Source: Adenanthera pavonina (Eukaryota; Streptophyta; Magnoliopsida; Fabales; Fabaceae). Taken from it: a stretch of 64,000 bases of DNA. Location of the stretch: contig JAIVEN010000012.1 of the NCBI GenBank assembly GCA_026686845.1, positions 2,234,501 to 2,298,500 on the forward strand, given 5' to 3'. The notes beneath the pieces were generated by a model. The model saw nothing but the letters and a program-made list of their open reading frames with translations. It was not told where the DNA came from and made no database searches. The translations under genes were made by a program, and so were the position numbers. Below, one piece after another: positions 1 to 11,580 of the stretch (the stretch's first letter is position 1; each line of letters begins with the position of its first letter).

Positions 1-330
1 GAGTATGTTGTAGCTGGAAGCTGTTGTGCCCAAGTCATCTGGATGAAACAGCAGCTTGAAGATCTTGAGGTTAAAATAAAAGAGATACCAATCATGTGTG
101 ACAACCAAAGTGCTATAAATATCACCAAGAATCCTGTCATGCATTCAAGGACGAAACATATTGAAGTTAGGCACCACTTCATAAGAGATCACGTTCTGAA
201 AGGAGAAGTCAGATTGGAGTACATCTCAACAGAGGATCAAGTTGCTGATATACTCACAAAACCTCTGCCAGAAGACAGGCTTTGCAAAATAAGGAGAGAA
301 TTGGGAATGGTAAACCCCAATGAACTGTAA
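1..330 (+). CDS. Ty1/copia pol, C-terminal RNase H part (partial)
   Basis: This frame is open from the window edge to the stop and encodes the end of a copia polyprotein. RNase H degrades the RNA strand of the RNA/DNA hybrid during reverse transcription inside the virus-like particle. Recognisable copia RNase H signatures are CDNQSAI, a run with HSRTKHIEVRHHFIRD, and DQVADILTKPL near the end. The corresponding region of copy B (48055-48309) is nearly identical. Where B has a TAG (48028-48030), copy A has CAG (about 49-51), so this copy is intact here. The N-terminal domains are outside the window. Low expression is expected for silenced repeat DNA, but the sequence does not show this. Confidence 0.93.
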   Translation, partial: EYVVAGSCCAQVIWMKQQLEDLEVKIKEIPIMCDNQSAINITKNPVMHSRTKHIEVRHHFIRDHVLKGEVRLEYISTEDQVADILTKPLPEDRLCKIRRELGMVNPNEL

Positions 331-1326
331 GATATTTCTGTGCAATTCTGTCTTTAGAATTTTCAATATTAGAATCAATTCTAACTTGAGCATCGGAGTA
401 TGTTTAATTTTAGGTGCAGGTGCTCCTTGTGAAAATCAATGGCTAAAAGGTTTAAAAGATTGGAGAACTCCAGATTGGATCAACCAGAAAGTGAAGAGAA
501 TGACAATTATTGTAAGTTATGGATTCATTCTGTAAGTTTTAAGGTTGAAATTTGTATGTTATTTGATTGCTAGATGAATTTCATTAATAATATGTGTTTT
601 TGAACTGGTCAACATGGTCAACATTCGAATTTTAGTTGACCAACAGACGAACTTCGTCTGTTATGCCTTGGAACAGTTCTCAGTAATGTCTCGAAATTCA
701 TCTGTTGAAGCTTGAAAGTTCGAATTTTCAAAATCAGAAATTTCAAAGTTATGTTTGTCCATCACTGCTACACAAATTATTACTTCTTAACATACGAATG
801 TTGGACAATCTTTACAAAAGTTGAAAAATCCGAATTTTCAGTTCAAAATTCGTCTGTTGAATCGTGTCCTTCATGTTGAATTCTTGAAAGATGTAGTTCT
901 GCATGTTTAGTTCGTCTGTTGAATGATGGTTTGATTGATGCCTGCCTTTTTCTTTTCAACATTTGAACTTTGGTGAAACAAAATTCGTCTGTTGTGCTTG
1001 TATTGCGTGTTTCAAGCCACTGTCAGACGAACTTTCAAGATGAAAATTCATCTGTCAGTAAGCTGTGCTGAACGGTTTAACTTGTAACTGCCCGAAGTTC
1101 GAATTTTGACCCCTCAAAATTCGTCTGTCAGACGGTTACACACGTTAAATGTGATGGTTTTCCAAAGAACAGACGCAACCCTATTTGTAACCTCTCTAAG
1201 TCTGTTCTGATTCTCTCTTCAATCCTCTTAACTCCTGTCTAAAAACCGTCATTCTTCACCGTTGAAACTTCCATTCGCATCCCATAAACGTATTCTCTGC
1301 CACATTCTGCATTCTTCATCTGAGAA
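331..1326 (+). repeat. pol-env spacer of Sirevirus A, rich in repeated modules
   Basis: There is no convincing gene here. The spacer contains many copies of short words that also fill the LTR: ACAGACGAACTT near 640, TTCGTCTGTTG near 855, 910 and 985, CAGACGAACTTTC near 1023, and TTCGAATTTT near 632, 720 and 1098. Most are in the opposite order or orientation to those in the LTR. The equivalent spacer of copy B (48310-49308) has the same words in the same places. Confidence 0.75.
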
Positions 1327-3487
1327 ATGGCTAGAGTAAAGATCCCTGGAGCAGGACAAGCTGGAACTCGGCCAAAAAGAACAGTCAAATCTCAATATGC
1401 TACAAAGGAAGGAGAGAAATCCAAGAGAAAGGCTGAACCCAGTAAAGCTACCCCTTCTAAACGTCAGAAATCATCTCCAAGGCAGATTCACAGAAAACTG
1501 GACCTTCCTCATCAAAAATTGCGGTTCCTTCTGCTGATACTGCTGCTGTGACTTCCTCCTCTTCTACTCATTCTAGAGAATTTGAGCTTACAACACTGCC
1601 ACTTTGGAGCACTCCTGAGATTCAAGAAGAGTATTCTGCCAAGTTTTCCAACAAAAAGGTAATCAAGCCTCACTGTGTAAATGTGGAACAATTTCTGATA
1701 TCCAACAACTTTGATGCTGCATTATGGTTGTTAAGATATAAAAATCTGTTGGAAATTGCTGAAAAATATGATGATGAAGTAGTGAAGACTTGGTATGCCT
1801 CTCTTCAATATAACAGCAAGAAAAAGAAATGGGAGGTCTCTTTGAGATCAAGGACCATCTGGCTTGCTGATGAAACAATCAATGAAGTGCTAGAAATCCC
1901 AGGACAAGATGGACTGAAAATTGACATCACAGCCTCTGGATATATGGATGAGGCATGCACAGCTGATGAAGAAGGTGGATCCTTTCTGAACTACAAAGAG
2001 AGCACCATTTTGGACACCTTATTCAGGAGAAGGGAGAACAGGCCAACAATAAATCTGTTGAAGCCCACAGACCTAAGTGTACAAGTCAGGATCCTACACT
2101 ATATAGTGTCCAGGATCATATTCAACAAGGGTGGCAGCTTCAATTTGATAACAAGGGCAGAGGCTCATGTGATGACTGCTATCATACGTGGGAAGCTGAT
2201 TAACATGGGTCATATCATCCTCCAGAGAATGATAAAGGCAAGGGATCAGAGGAAGGATTCCACACTCCCCTATGCTGCAATTATTTCAAGAATCCTGCAG
2301 CATGCTAGGATTCAACACATTGAAAAGGGGAAAGGGAAACTTACTGAGGCATTCAAAGAGGAGGAACTGCAAAGGATGGGCATTGAAAGAGATGAAGGAC
2401 GATGGGTTGGAAAGGGAGCAGGGAAATCTGAAGACTTGTTCTTTGTTGCTGATGCATCCCTCCAATAAGAAGGAACTTCCGAGGCCCCTGGCAGATCTGT
2501 ACCTCAGCCTTCTCAGCCAATCCCATCTCCCTCCAGGCCTACTCACCCTCCTTCCACTCCCTCCTCACGGGCCAAGCCAACAAAGGTCACTGAGTTGTTT
2601 GATAGTCTGTCAACACTCATTCTCAGCATAAGAGATGAGCAAAATGCCAAATTTGCTCATCTACAAGAACAGATCCATCAGTTGGCTGTAAATATGAAGT
2701 GGTGGCTGATGCCTATGAAGAGATAAGAAATGCAATTCCTATCACTTCAGCTCCACCTCAGCCTGGTGTCCCTGAGCCTACTCTGTCTCCATCCCCTGTG
2801 CCTCCAAGTCCCTTCGAGATTGTCTCCTCTGACCATGATGATGATATAGTTGGTGCTGGTGCAATGAGAACACCAAGTCCTGGTCCACCCTTGGACTATG
2901 GATTGGAAGAAGAAGGTCTCCAAGATACAAGCCCTCATGAGCCCATGCAAGAAGATGCTCAGGAATCAATTCTGTCAATTCAAGAATCTGAGCAAGTTGA
3001 AAGACTGGTTGTAGCCATTTCAACCTCCTCTATGCAAGAAGCAGTGAGCACTGAAGAAAGGAGCCTTGTACCTGTTGTTGACTATGTTGCCATTGCTCAC
3101 AATGCTCTACTGGAAGCTCAGAGGAGAAGGCTGGAAGAAATGTTTCCTCCTACTAAACCAGCTTCTTCTTCTCTTGCTGCATATGGACTTTCAGAGGAAC
3201 AAAGAGCTCAACTAGCTCTTTCCAGACAGGCAATGCAGCAGCTGTTGGAAATCTCTGACGAGGAACCAAGCCCTGAGTCCCCAGCTGATCCTGAAATCCC
3301 TTTTGCTCCTGTGCCCCTTCGTGCTATTCCTGTCTCTCAGATCCCTCCTCCGGCTGATTTTGTTGGCCTTCCTGATGATGTCAAAAAGGGGGAGAAGTCT
3401 GGGCAAACTGGAAAGCCTGCTACTGAGCAATCTGGGAAAGGGAAAGGGAAATCCTACAGCAAGAAGACCAAGTCCCAGAAGAAATGA
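1327..3487 (+). pseudogene. Sirevirus env-like ORF, copy A (two frameshifts, one internal stop)
   Basis: The reading starts at an ATG with a basic, Lys/Ser-rich N-terminus. It shifts frame near 1478 (one base lost relative to copy B), runs to a TAA at 2466-2468, and stays open in that frame to about 2696. A second one-base loss there shifts it into the frame that ends at 3487. The middle (about 1575-2330) is the conserved globular part, with signatures such as TTLPLWSTPEIQEEY and ITRAEAHVM. It resembles proteins often annotated as 'putative plant transposon protein' or Sirevirus env-like. After the TAA comes a Pro/Ser-rich stretch, then a likely coiled coil (about 2590-2740), then an acidic Pro-rich region and a Lys-rich tail. 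I see no signal peptide or membrane span. The function is unknown; 'env-like' refers only to position. The TAA is at the same place in copy B. Confidence 0.8.
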
Positions 3488-3674
3488 TTGGAGATTAGGC
3501 TTAAGTCCTCTTGTTGTATTTTGTGTATTTGTGTTTTGGATTTGATGTTTAAACTTTGCTTAATTTGTTTCTGCACAAGCAACTCTTGATTAAATGAATG
3601 GATTCCTTGTTGAAATGTTTTGTGCCTTAAATCTCTTCACTTAATCTGTTGTTTTGATATCTTATGCATATGTT

Positions 3675-3752
3675 GAGGGGGAGCTTGTGAAAGCAAACCT
3701 AAGTACTAATCCAGTTTGTAAGTTGTTTTGTCATCATCAAAAAGGGGGAGAA
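3675..3752 (+). promoter_or_regulatory. two polypurine tracts before the 3' LTR
   Basis: The main tract, AAAAAGGGGGAGAA (3739-3752), abuts the LTR and should prime plus-strand synthesis. A second similar tract, GAGGGGGAG, lies about 65 bases upstream at 3675-3683. Copy B has the same pair. Multiple polypurine tracts are a reported feature of Sireviruses. Confidence 0.85.
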
Positions 3753-5654
3753 TGTTGAATCAAGAGTTTTGATGATTCCAAACCAACATTCAAGAGCTTG
3801 GATTGAAGATATCAAAGGAGATCAAAGCTGTCTCAAGTGAAGATTTTCTGAGTTCTTGGTGTTAGATCTTTTTTAGGATCCTTAGTTTTTGTTATGACTG
3901 GGTAAAAGATTTTGATTTGAAGAAAAGATGTTTTCAAACTTTGATTTTATGTTAAATCTTTAAATGCTCACAGACAAACGAAGGTTCTTTAAATGCTCAC
4001 AGTGCCTTCAATCTGAAAAACACCCACAGACAAACGAAGGTTGAAAGTTTAAGCTAAACTGTCAAGTTGGAAATTCGAACTTTGCCTTTGGAAATTCGAA
4101 TTTCGAGCTAAAACTGAATAAGTCTGAAGAGATGGCTCTCTGTTAGACGAATTTTGGTTGTTCAAAATTCGAATTTTCATCTAGTCTGAAAGAGGCCTTT
4201 TGGTAACAGACGAACTTCACACTTTCAAAATTCGAATTTCAAGTAAAATGAAGTTTGTAAAAACCAAAGACATTCGTCTGAAACTATGATAAGTGCATCT
4301 GAAATCAAAATGAAATTGAGTTTGATAAATGCTCTCTGACAGACGAATTTTGAACTTCCAACATTCGAATTTTCATATAAGTCTGAAAGATGCTTCTTTG
4401 CAGCAGACGAACTTTGAGTCTTCAAAATTCAAATTTCAAACAAAACAAAACTTGAGAAAATAGAAGAAATTCGTCTGAAACTATGTTAAAGTTCACCTGA
4501 GATCAAGAGTAATTTAAGTTTCAAAACTGCTCTCTGACAGACGAACTTTGAACATTGAAATTCAAATTTCAGAAGCTAAGTCCTTGAGTCTGTTGAAATG
4601 AAACATTGACATACGAATGATAAGAACTTTCAACATTCGAATGATGAAATTAGTCTGAAAAGAGTTTCTCTGACAGACGAATTTTGCCCTTTCAAAATTC
4701 GAATTTCGAAGAAAGTAATCTACTGTGCCCCTTTAAACGTTCAATGGACAGACGAATTTTGGGGATCCAAAATTCGAATTTCGAAGGCACTGTAGAAAAT
4801 TGAAAACACTGTTCACACTTAACCGAAAAAATTTCTTCTTGAAAATTCATATGTCACATTGTGAAAATGTTTTGTAAGTTTCAAAATTCGAATTTCACTT
4901 CATGAACAGACGAACTTCGTGCTGTAACGTTGGAAGCTTTAATCTTCGGTTCCTTCGAAATTCGTCTGTTGGCCAACCAAAATTCGAATTTCAGTATGTC
5001 AGAAACATTAAATGCGGTTGGTAAATGGATAGTTTTTCAGAGTAACCGTTGGATAACTTCCCCAACGGATAGATTTAGTGTCTAACGGATATTTGAGACC
5101 TAAATCTATAAATACAACATCATTTGAAGTTGTGGGTAACAAATAAAACTAATATACACCGAATTTCTGCTGAATCTTTTCTCAAAAGCTTTTACCCTCT
5201 CAACTTCTGTACTTGTACTTAAACTTTCATATCTACTCTTTTCAAGAGAGTTATTTCATTGTAATCAATTTACTCTTCATCTTGGAGATAGATTTACTTG
5301 TGAGGGGTATTCACAAGGGGATTGGGAAGCACATAGTGAAAGTGCTTGGAGAGTGTGAGAGAGCTCAGAAACAGAGCATACTCATGTAATGTGGCTTTAG
5401 CAAGAAGCCCACTGAAATTCTTGCTGTATAGTGGATAAATCTCAAGAAGTGTCTTGGGGACTGGATGTAGGTTAAGAGAATAGACCGAACCAGGATAAAT
5501 CACTGAGTTCTCTTTTCTTTATCTCTACCTTTCACCTTTCTTTGTTTTACGCATTGTTTTCATTATACTGTGATATCTTCACTAACTTCACTTTGCGCAG
5601 AAAAATCTCAGACTTCCAATTCACCCCCCTTTTGGGAAGTCAGCCTTGCTAACA
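3753..5654 (+). repeat. 3' LTR of Sirevirus A
   Basis: It starts with TGTTGAATC directly after the polypurine tract and ends with CTAACA (TG...CA ends), 1902 bp. It is about 240 bp longer than the LTRs of copy B, with extra copies of the internal module. Seven units, each ACAGACGAA followed within about 15 bases by AAATTCGAATTT or a near variant, lie at 4145, 4206, 4338, 4403, 4537, 4673 and 4747. A TATA box follows at 5107. Confidence 0.92.
5107..5114 (+). promoter_or_regulatory. LTR TATA box (Sirevirus A)
   Basis: TATAAATA lies in a stretch conserved in copy B (42772 in its 5' LTR). It is followed by a conserved segment reading CATCATTTGAAGTTGTGGG, probably around the transcription start. 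Confidence 0.7.
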
Positions 5655-6164
5655 AAATTTACAAAAGGGATTTATTATAATAGACAAAACTAGGATTTAG
5701 AGACTAGTGATGACCAATCACCTTTGTAAGAATTTCTACAACAAAAAAACACTTACAAAAAATTAAAAAAAGGATACTGCAAGGACAATGGTGTGGAGCA
5801 AAGTTGCATAAGGAAAATAAGACATCCTCATAAAGCTTCTAGGTAGCATATGATCTTCCATTTTTCCTATTAAATTTCTTTTTCTATTTCCAAGGATATT
5901 CTCTTCTCCCACTAGAGAAATTTCACATGAAACAAATGTTATTTTTTTGCATTTTTTTAAATCTAAAAAGAAGCTTCCAACAATTCCACAGCATTGGAGG
6001 TTGCAAATGATCACCTTCGAATTAAGAAAAGTGATACATAGTAGTGGTGCATCCAAATAGAGAGGAAGCTATATTATGCATGTTTCTTTGTAGCATGAAT
6101 AACATTTAGAGGATTTTTAGCTTTCTGTTGATGTACAAAGTCATTTCTCTCTCTCTCTATATGT
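5655..6164. other. no recognisable gene; flank of Sirevirus A
   Basis: A 97-codon minus-strand reading (5763-6056) has no family signature that I recognise. It could be a continuation of the LINE fragment to the right or the older flank. I see nothing else here. Confidence 0.4.
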
Positions 6165-6815
6165 TGTAGAGAATAAGAATGGCATATTCCATATCCACCA
6201 CCTGGTAAATGTCTTCTAATCTCAAAGGATAGAACTTTGAAGAAAGAACTTTTACAAATAGTGAGTTACCATTACCAAAGATTAATCTCTAAATCTGCTT
6301 TGCAAGCAAGGCAATGTTAAAACTTTCCATATGCCAGAGCCTAAGACCACCCTGATTTTTAGGAACACATAACTTTTCCTAACGAGAAAGATATATCGTT
6401 CTCTACTCACAATCATGCCCCTAGAAAAAATTTGCAATCAACATATCAATCTCATGACAAACCCATTTAGGAAACAACATGCAAGAGGGGATGTATAACT
6501 ATGGAGTTGATGATAAAATTAATCAAAGTGACTTTACCGGCTTGAGAGAGAGATGAAGCCTTCCAAGATTGAAGTTTATTTCTTAACTTCTCCAAAACTT
6601 CCTCATAAAGATGAGATTTCTCTCTTCCCACATCAATATAAGTACTAAGGTATTGTCCCAATCTAGAAGAAAATTTAGACTTAAAAGCAAAGGCAATTTC
6701 TTTCTTCTTTTGATTAGGAATGCAAGGATTGAACACCAAGAGGCTTTTATGGCAATTAAATTTTTGGCTTGAGAAGTAAGAGTAAGAAAGAATCTCATTT
6801 ACCGCAAGAATGGTA
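6165..6815 (-). pseudogene. LINE (L1-type) reverse transcriptase fragment
   Basis: Reading leftward on the minus strand gives the end of a plant L1-type reverse transcriptase and the connecting region. There is a segment like 'KSLLVFNPCIP', then GQYLSTYIDVGRE, then the typical thumb motif LQSWKASSLSQAGKVTLI. Further on is CVPKNQGGLRLWHMESFN followed by IALLAKQ, which matches the block before the C-terminal zinc-binding domain. Several in-frame stops occur (for example near 6370-6440). Both ends are truncated: no endonuclease, catalytic YADD/FADD block or RNase H remains. It differs from the LINE at 41-60 kb and is probably another family. Confidence 0.85.
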
Positions 6816-7715
6816 TTATTTGAGGTTGGTTTTATGATGGGATTTGTTTCTAAACATTTAAAACAATATGATTTTATTTTTGTTTCTAGACATTTAAAGT
6901 CTTGTGCAAAAGCTTGTGGGAGAAGGAGGAACATAATCTACATCATATTCAAGGAGGTAAATTCCCTCAATTAATTTTAAGAAATTTATATAGATGCAAC
7001 AAGTATTGAACTTTTCATATGAGGATCAAGAGGATTATTCCATCAATACACGTAATCCAACTCAAGTTGAGAAGGATATAGTGATGAAGAGTCCAATGAT
7101 AAGTGAGAAGTTTATGAGGTTGCAAAATGCAATAGAAGCCCATTTTCATTGTTGAAGGCCCAAGACTAATATTTACTTGGAGGAGTCAAATGGAGCTTTA
7201 ATATTATTTATAGTCTACATGGATGTTCAAAATGCATTGGTTGTTGGAAAACATGAAGGGCAATTTTGAACAGACCAGATGAGTTTTATTTGGCCCACAC
7301 TTATTATCTAAGTCAAATTAATTAATTTGTTTCCTATATTTTAATATATGTTTTAGTTTAGTTTTCTATTTTCTAGTTATTTTTATAGGATATATTTAAA
7401 TTTATTTTTTTGAATTAAATAATAGGAGTCCTACCACTTGTAAAGTTCTAGTACTGCCCAGACTCTAGGAGTCCTGTTACTAGCATACTTCTTTGCTACA
7501 AGGATTCCCATTTATAACTAGACATGGACAAGGTAGAATTTTGTACATGGAATTAAATACAAGTACTTGAGTTTTTCTCAAATTGTGTGAGAAAAATATC
7601 CTCCTTTGCTCTTGTAAAACCTTGTTTTGTCAATTTAATATAAAACTTGTGATTCAAATTCACAAAGTCATAATTCATGTCTCGATCTATGTTCATCGTT
7701 GTGTGGATTGGTTTA
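6816..7715 (+). other. possible decayed Ty3/gypsy end with LTR-like DNA
   Basis: Near 7010-7150 a plus-strand reading includes MKSPMISEKFMRLQNAIEAH. This resembles the '..GPMTRSR..LQEAL..' tail of some Ty3/gypsy polyproteins. After it come an AT-rich stretch and a promoter-like segment (about 7430-7690). I could not find paired LTR ends, so this is a weak call. Confidence 0.3.
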
Positions 7716-10700
7716 GCAATTCGAGTTCATGGTTTGATGAATGGTCTAAGTAGTAGGTCATGTTTTGTATAACATAGGTTGGCTACTTGCATCTGTCGAG
7801 TCTCGAGCCATAATTCATCCTTCCAATTATAATGTGAAGCAGCCATCACTTGATTTGCATCATTGAGTACAAGAGAGACCTGCTTTACATGGTAGGTCAT
7901 TAATCATTTGTTTTCTTTAGCCACCAAAAAAGCAAAGAAAAAAAATAGTTGAATTTTTCTTCACAAATTTTATCCTTTTTTAAGACTTTGGATTTAATGG
8001 GGGGAAAAGTAAAAAGGAAAAAGTAGTAAAAAAGGGGGAAAATTTCTCAAAAAAGAAAAAAGAAGAGAAAAAAATTAATAGCCAAGACACAAAAAAATAA
8101 AGTTTAGATAAAATTAAATTTATTGGAACGTGATTTATGTTTGAATATTTTTTATTGCAAAAGTAAATTTAATAAACATCCCACTAGCTAAGATCACTTC
8201 TAATCATACATATATTTATACTATGAGATATGAAAACTAAACTATCAAGCAATATCATGGGATAATAGAAGAATAACATATTCTTATCACAAACGAGATA
8301 AACATGATGCAACTGTTATGTAATCCCCATCCATGGATTTGGTCTACTCTTCTACAACCTCTATTCAAGTTGTAGTTTAAATAGACTATTCCTTCCTCAA
8401 TGACTTATTTCAACCCATAATTTCGGGAATACCATTCCACCTTCTTTAGTCCTCCAAGACCTTAGTTCAATAAAATATACCATGATTAGTACTCTACCTT
8501 CAATTTCATGGTTTAGGGAATGCTTGAACCTTTCCATCTTCTACCTCTCGACTAAAGACGGTAGTTTAGGGATTGGCTCACATTGCCTCACCACGTCATA
8601 CACACAGCCTTATGTGTGTATAAGTAAACTTTCGGCAATTACCACGTGGTACTAAAGAGCCAAACTACCAAATTCTAATATATGCATAACCAATAACAAC
8701 ATCATGTCCACATACATATTTAACATGGGTAGCTCATTATCATCATTCATCATGCATTTCCATTAAACAAGATAGTATATACACCATTAGCATAATGTCT
8801 TCATCTACTACCATGGGGATTGTATCATGCTATAATCATATTCAAGCTAAAGTCAACGTCATGCTAATGAAAAGAAGTTAACTCGATTACCTTAAGAAGA
8901 CTTAGCTACCACTAACTACTACTACAAGTAAGCACAAAGAGCCACTTCCAAGAATAGAAATCCAAGGGCCACAAGTTCTCTACCAAAACTACTACAACTT
9001 TTATTCCAAAATCTAAGGTTCGATGAAAACTCCCAAATCCAAATCTCTCCATAAACTCAAATCCAAGGTGAAAATCATGTAATACAAGGAGGGAGTGATG
9101 TTTGGAAGTGATTATCTTGCTTTATAGACCTTTAAAATACTTCAAAATACCCCTCTAACCTTATAGATGAGTTGGAAGTAGAGCTTGACCAAAACCCTAA
9201 CCATTAAATGAAAATGAGGCTGAAATCGCTTAAATGCAAGTCCTAGGTCTATATTGCAATTTCACAATTGACATCGCAATTTCACATTGTTAGGGTCCAA
9301 ATCACAATACAAGGTTGTTTTGGCTGAAAAGTTAAATTTTCAGGCTTGTATCATCATTTTATAAGCTTGAAATTGCGATTTCACACCTGAAACATTCCCC
9401 AACTTCAAATCCTGATAACATTAAACTACAGATCTCGAAAACTTAGAAAATAAGGACTTTTTAGAAAGCTAAAGATGTATATTTTCCAATGAAAAGAGTT
9501 TCACTCCAAAATAATGTTATATGATTCGTCAAATTTGTTAATTGCAAAAGTTGTTTAATTTCCATTAGGAAAATATCATATAAAAATTTTCGCAACTATT
9601 CCCCTATTAAACCACTTTAAAACACCACCAAATCTAACCCTTATGCTTATAATTAGAATTACAATATTATTAGATTAATTTCTCATACCTTTCATTACAA
9701 TTTTGCTCCAACAATCATGTCTTTAATACATCGATAAACATGGGATCAGAAAATATGGGATATTAAATATTCCAAATCAAAAGTTTAAACCCAATTGACT
9801 CACAAGCATTTCTATTGAAATTTTGGCAACATAAATGTTATAACTCAAAGTCCCCAAGGAAAGCCTGCTGAAAAAATTTACATTATAGCATTCTTATTAA
9901 ACAAAACAATATCTAATAGTCAATATGTAACACCATACTTTCTTATACTATTTCCCATATATCATAACATTTCTAATGTCCAAATAAGCTATTTTAGAAG
10001 CTTGCATTATTAAAGGGACCAAATCAGAAAAATATAAAAATTTCAAAGTTACTATTCATTTGGTATACTATTTTTCTGGCTAAAAAATGAAAAATTATAA
10101 CTAATTTTAGAAAAATCATATGACTATGATTTAAGTCTCTAAAAATAGCTAACAATATTCTCTATATGGAAAAAAATATGTAACTTGAATTTTATCTCAC
10201 CAATTGATGTAGTATTTTAACCAAAAGTTACTATTCAAATGGTCAAAACACAATTTCCAAGTTTTTTGACCCATTTTAAAAAAATTATTTCTCTTAGCGT
10301 GTACATCCAAATTAGATGCTCTATAGCTTTTTAGAAATCTCTACTTGTCTAGTTTCAGAAAATATATAACACTCATAAGGAATACTTTGTTTCAAATAAC
10401 AATACTCTATCCCAATCAAGATTGCTCAAAATGGATAGTTTTACTCATCAACACCAAAACCATTTTTATACAATATGTACATAGTTCAAACTTGTCTAAA
10501 ATATATTCTTAACATTACAAGAGACCTAGAGAAACATAATGGCAGCAAAACAAAGCCTCATAAAAGCACATATGATTTTACACAAAATAGCAAGAAAACA
10601 TTATACAATAACCACTAAAATTCTAATCATCAATAATCTTTTCCTTGCATTTTGCCTTCTTGGAGGTCTTGCTATCACTTGAACCTAGCAATTCGGTACT

Positions 10701-10724
10701 TGGGGTGATGAGATTATGACATTT
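7716..10724. other. unresolved, probably repeat-derived intergenic DNA
   Basis: No gene is visible. The style matches non-coding Ty3/gypsy LTR regions on the minus strand. A block near 8300-8650 is organised like 18480-18680, and the phrase TTGCAATTTCACAATTGACA recurs in variants near 9250-9380. No clear boundaries, primer site or coding remains were found. A 92-codon minus-strand reading at 10623-10901 spans the edge of the next element and is probably fortuitous. Confidence 0.35.
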
Positions 10725-11567
10725 TGATAAGTGAACCCTTATGGAATCTGTCCAAAGAACCCACTTTGATATGTAAGACACCCGGATCTTTTCGAAACAA
10801 GGAATACAAAGACTAGATAGTAAAGAAAAGAACGAAAATGCACAAGAACAGAAGCAAAAGAAAGCCAAAACAAAGAAATAAGATGTATAGATGTTGGTCA
10901 TGATGAATTAGAATCCAAGAGAACCAGTCTCTTGAACCCTAGTTCTGGTGATGCCACAAAGATTGACCAATTCCTTGATAAGTCATAGTTTCATCATAGC
11001 ACTCAAACAATGTAAGAGAAACTCACAAAAGTTTGAAATTTTAATCATTCAAATATGAAAAACGCACATGAGAGTTAGCCTTAAATAGGAAAGGTAAAAT
11101 CTAACCTAATAAGCCTAGAAAACCTAATTAATTTGGGCTCAAGTAATCCTAACGGGATTAGAAGACTTTAGACCCAAACAACACTCCTATTAGACCTAGG
11201 AAACTAATAAAATAAAATAACGAAAATTCATAAAAAATAATAAAATAATACCTAAGCCCTTATAAATATGCCACCACATTAATGAAATAACATGTTTGGC
11301 ACATGGCATGTTTATTTACAAGTTGGGCCATCAAAAAGACTATTAATTAACCAATTGGGTTTTATTAGTCACTTAAGTTTAGCCCATAATTAATAAAAAT
11401 GAAATTAATACTAATTAAGCCCAATAATGCTTAAGTCATATACTGTTTTAGTGAAGCACATGATCTTTTAAGTAATCTCTTCCAATGGACTTCTTTTGGG
11501 CTTGAATTTTTCCAAGTGATAAGGCCTCCTACCATGTTCCTGAATTTGTCCAACCCATCCTCTATCA
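10725..11567 (-). repeat. 3' LTR of the non-autonomous element
   Basis: 843 bp, collinear with 14753-15608. The left edge reads TGATAAGTGAACCCTTATGG, and the right edge is CTCTATCA, directly followed by the complement of a purine tract. Confidence 0.88.
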
Positions 11568-11580
11568 TTTCCTCCCTTTT
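11568..11580 (-). promoter_or_regulatory. polypurine tract
   Basis: On the minus strand AAAAGGGAGGAAA ends exactly at the start of the 3' LTR, as expected for the plus-strand primer. Confidence 0.8.

Larger units (their letters stand above)
1..5654 (+). mobile_element. Sirevirus-type Ty1/copia retrotransposon, copy A (3' part)
   Basis: In order there are the end of a copia RNase H, a spacer, a long env-like ORF, polypurine tracts and a 3' LTR. An extra ORF between pol and the 3' LTR is typical of the Sirevirus (SIRE/Maximus) branch of Ty1/copia. The 5' part lies outside the window, so neither the 5' LTR nor the target duplication can be checked; the five bases after the element are AAATT. 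The whole stretch aligns by eye with copy B (41658-53454), which fixes family, strand and right boundary. Confidence 0.93.

Noticed and set aside
5294..5503. Minus-strand ORF inside the LTR of copy A
   Set aside because: LTR leader DNA in the wrong orientation; no similarity to a protein family.
10623..10901. 92-codon minus-strand ORF ending in a Lys-rich tail
   Set aside because: It spans the edge between the LTR at 10725 and its flank, so it cannot be one original gene; the 33-codon tail alone is too short to identify.
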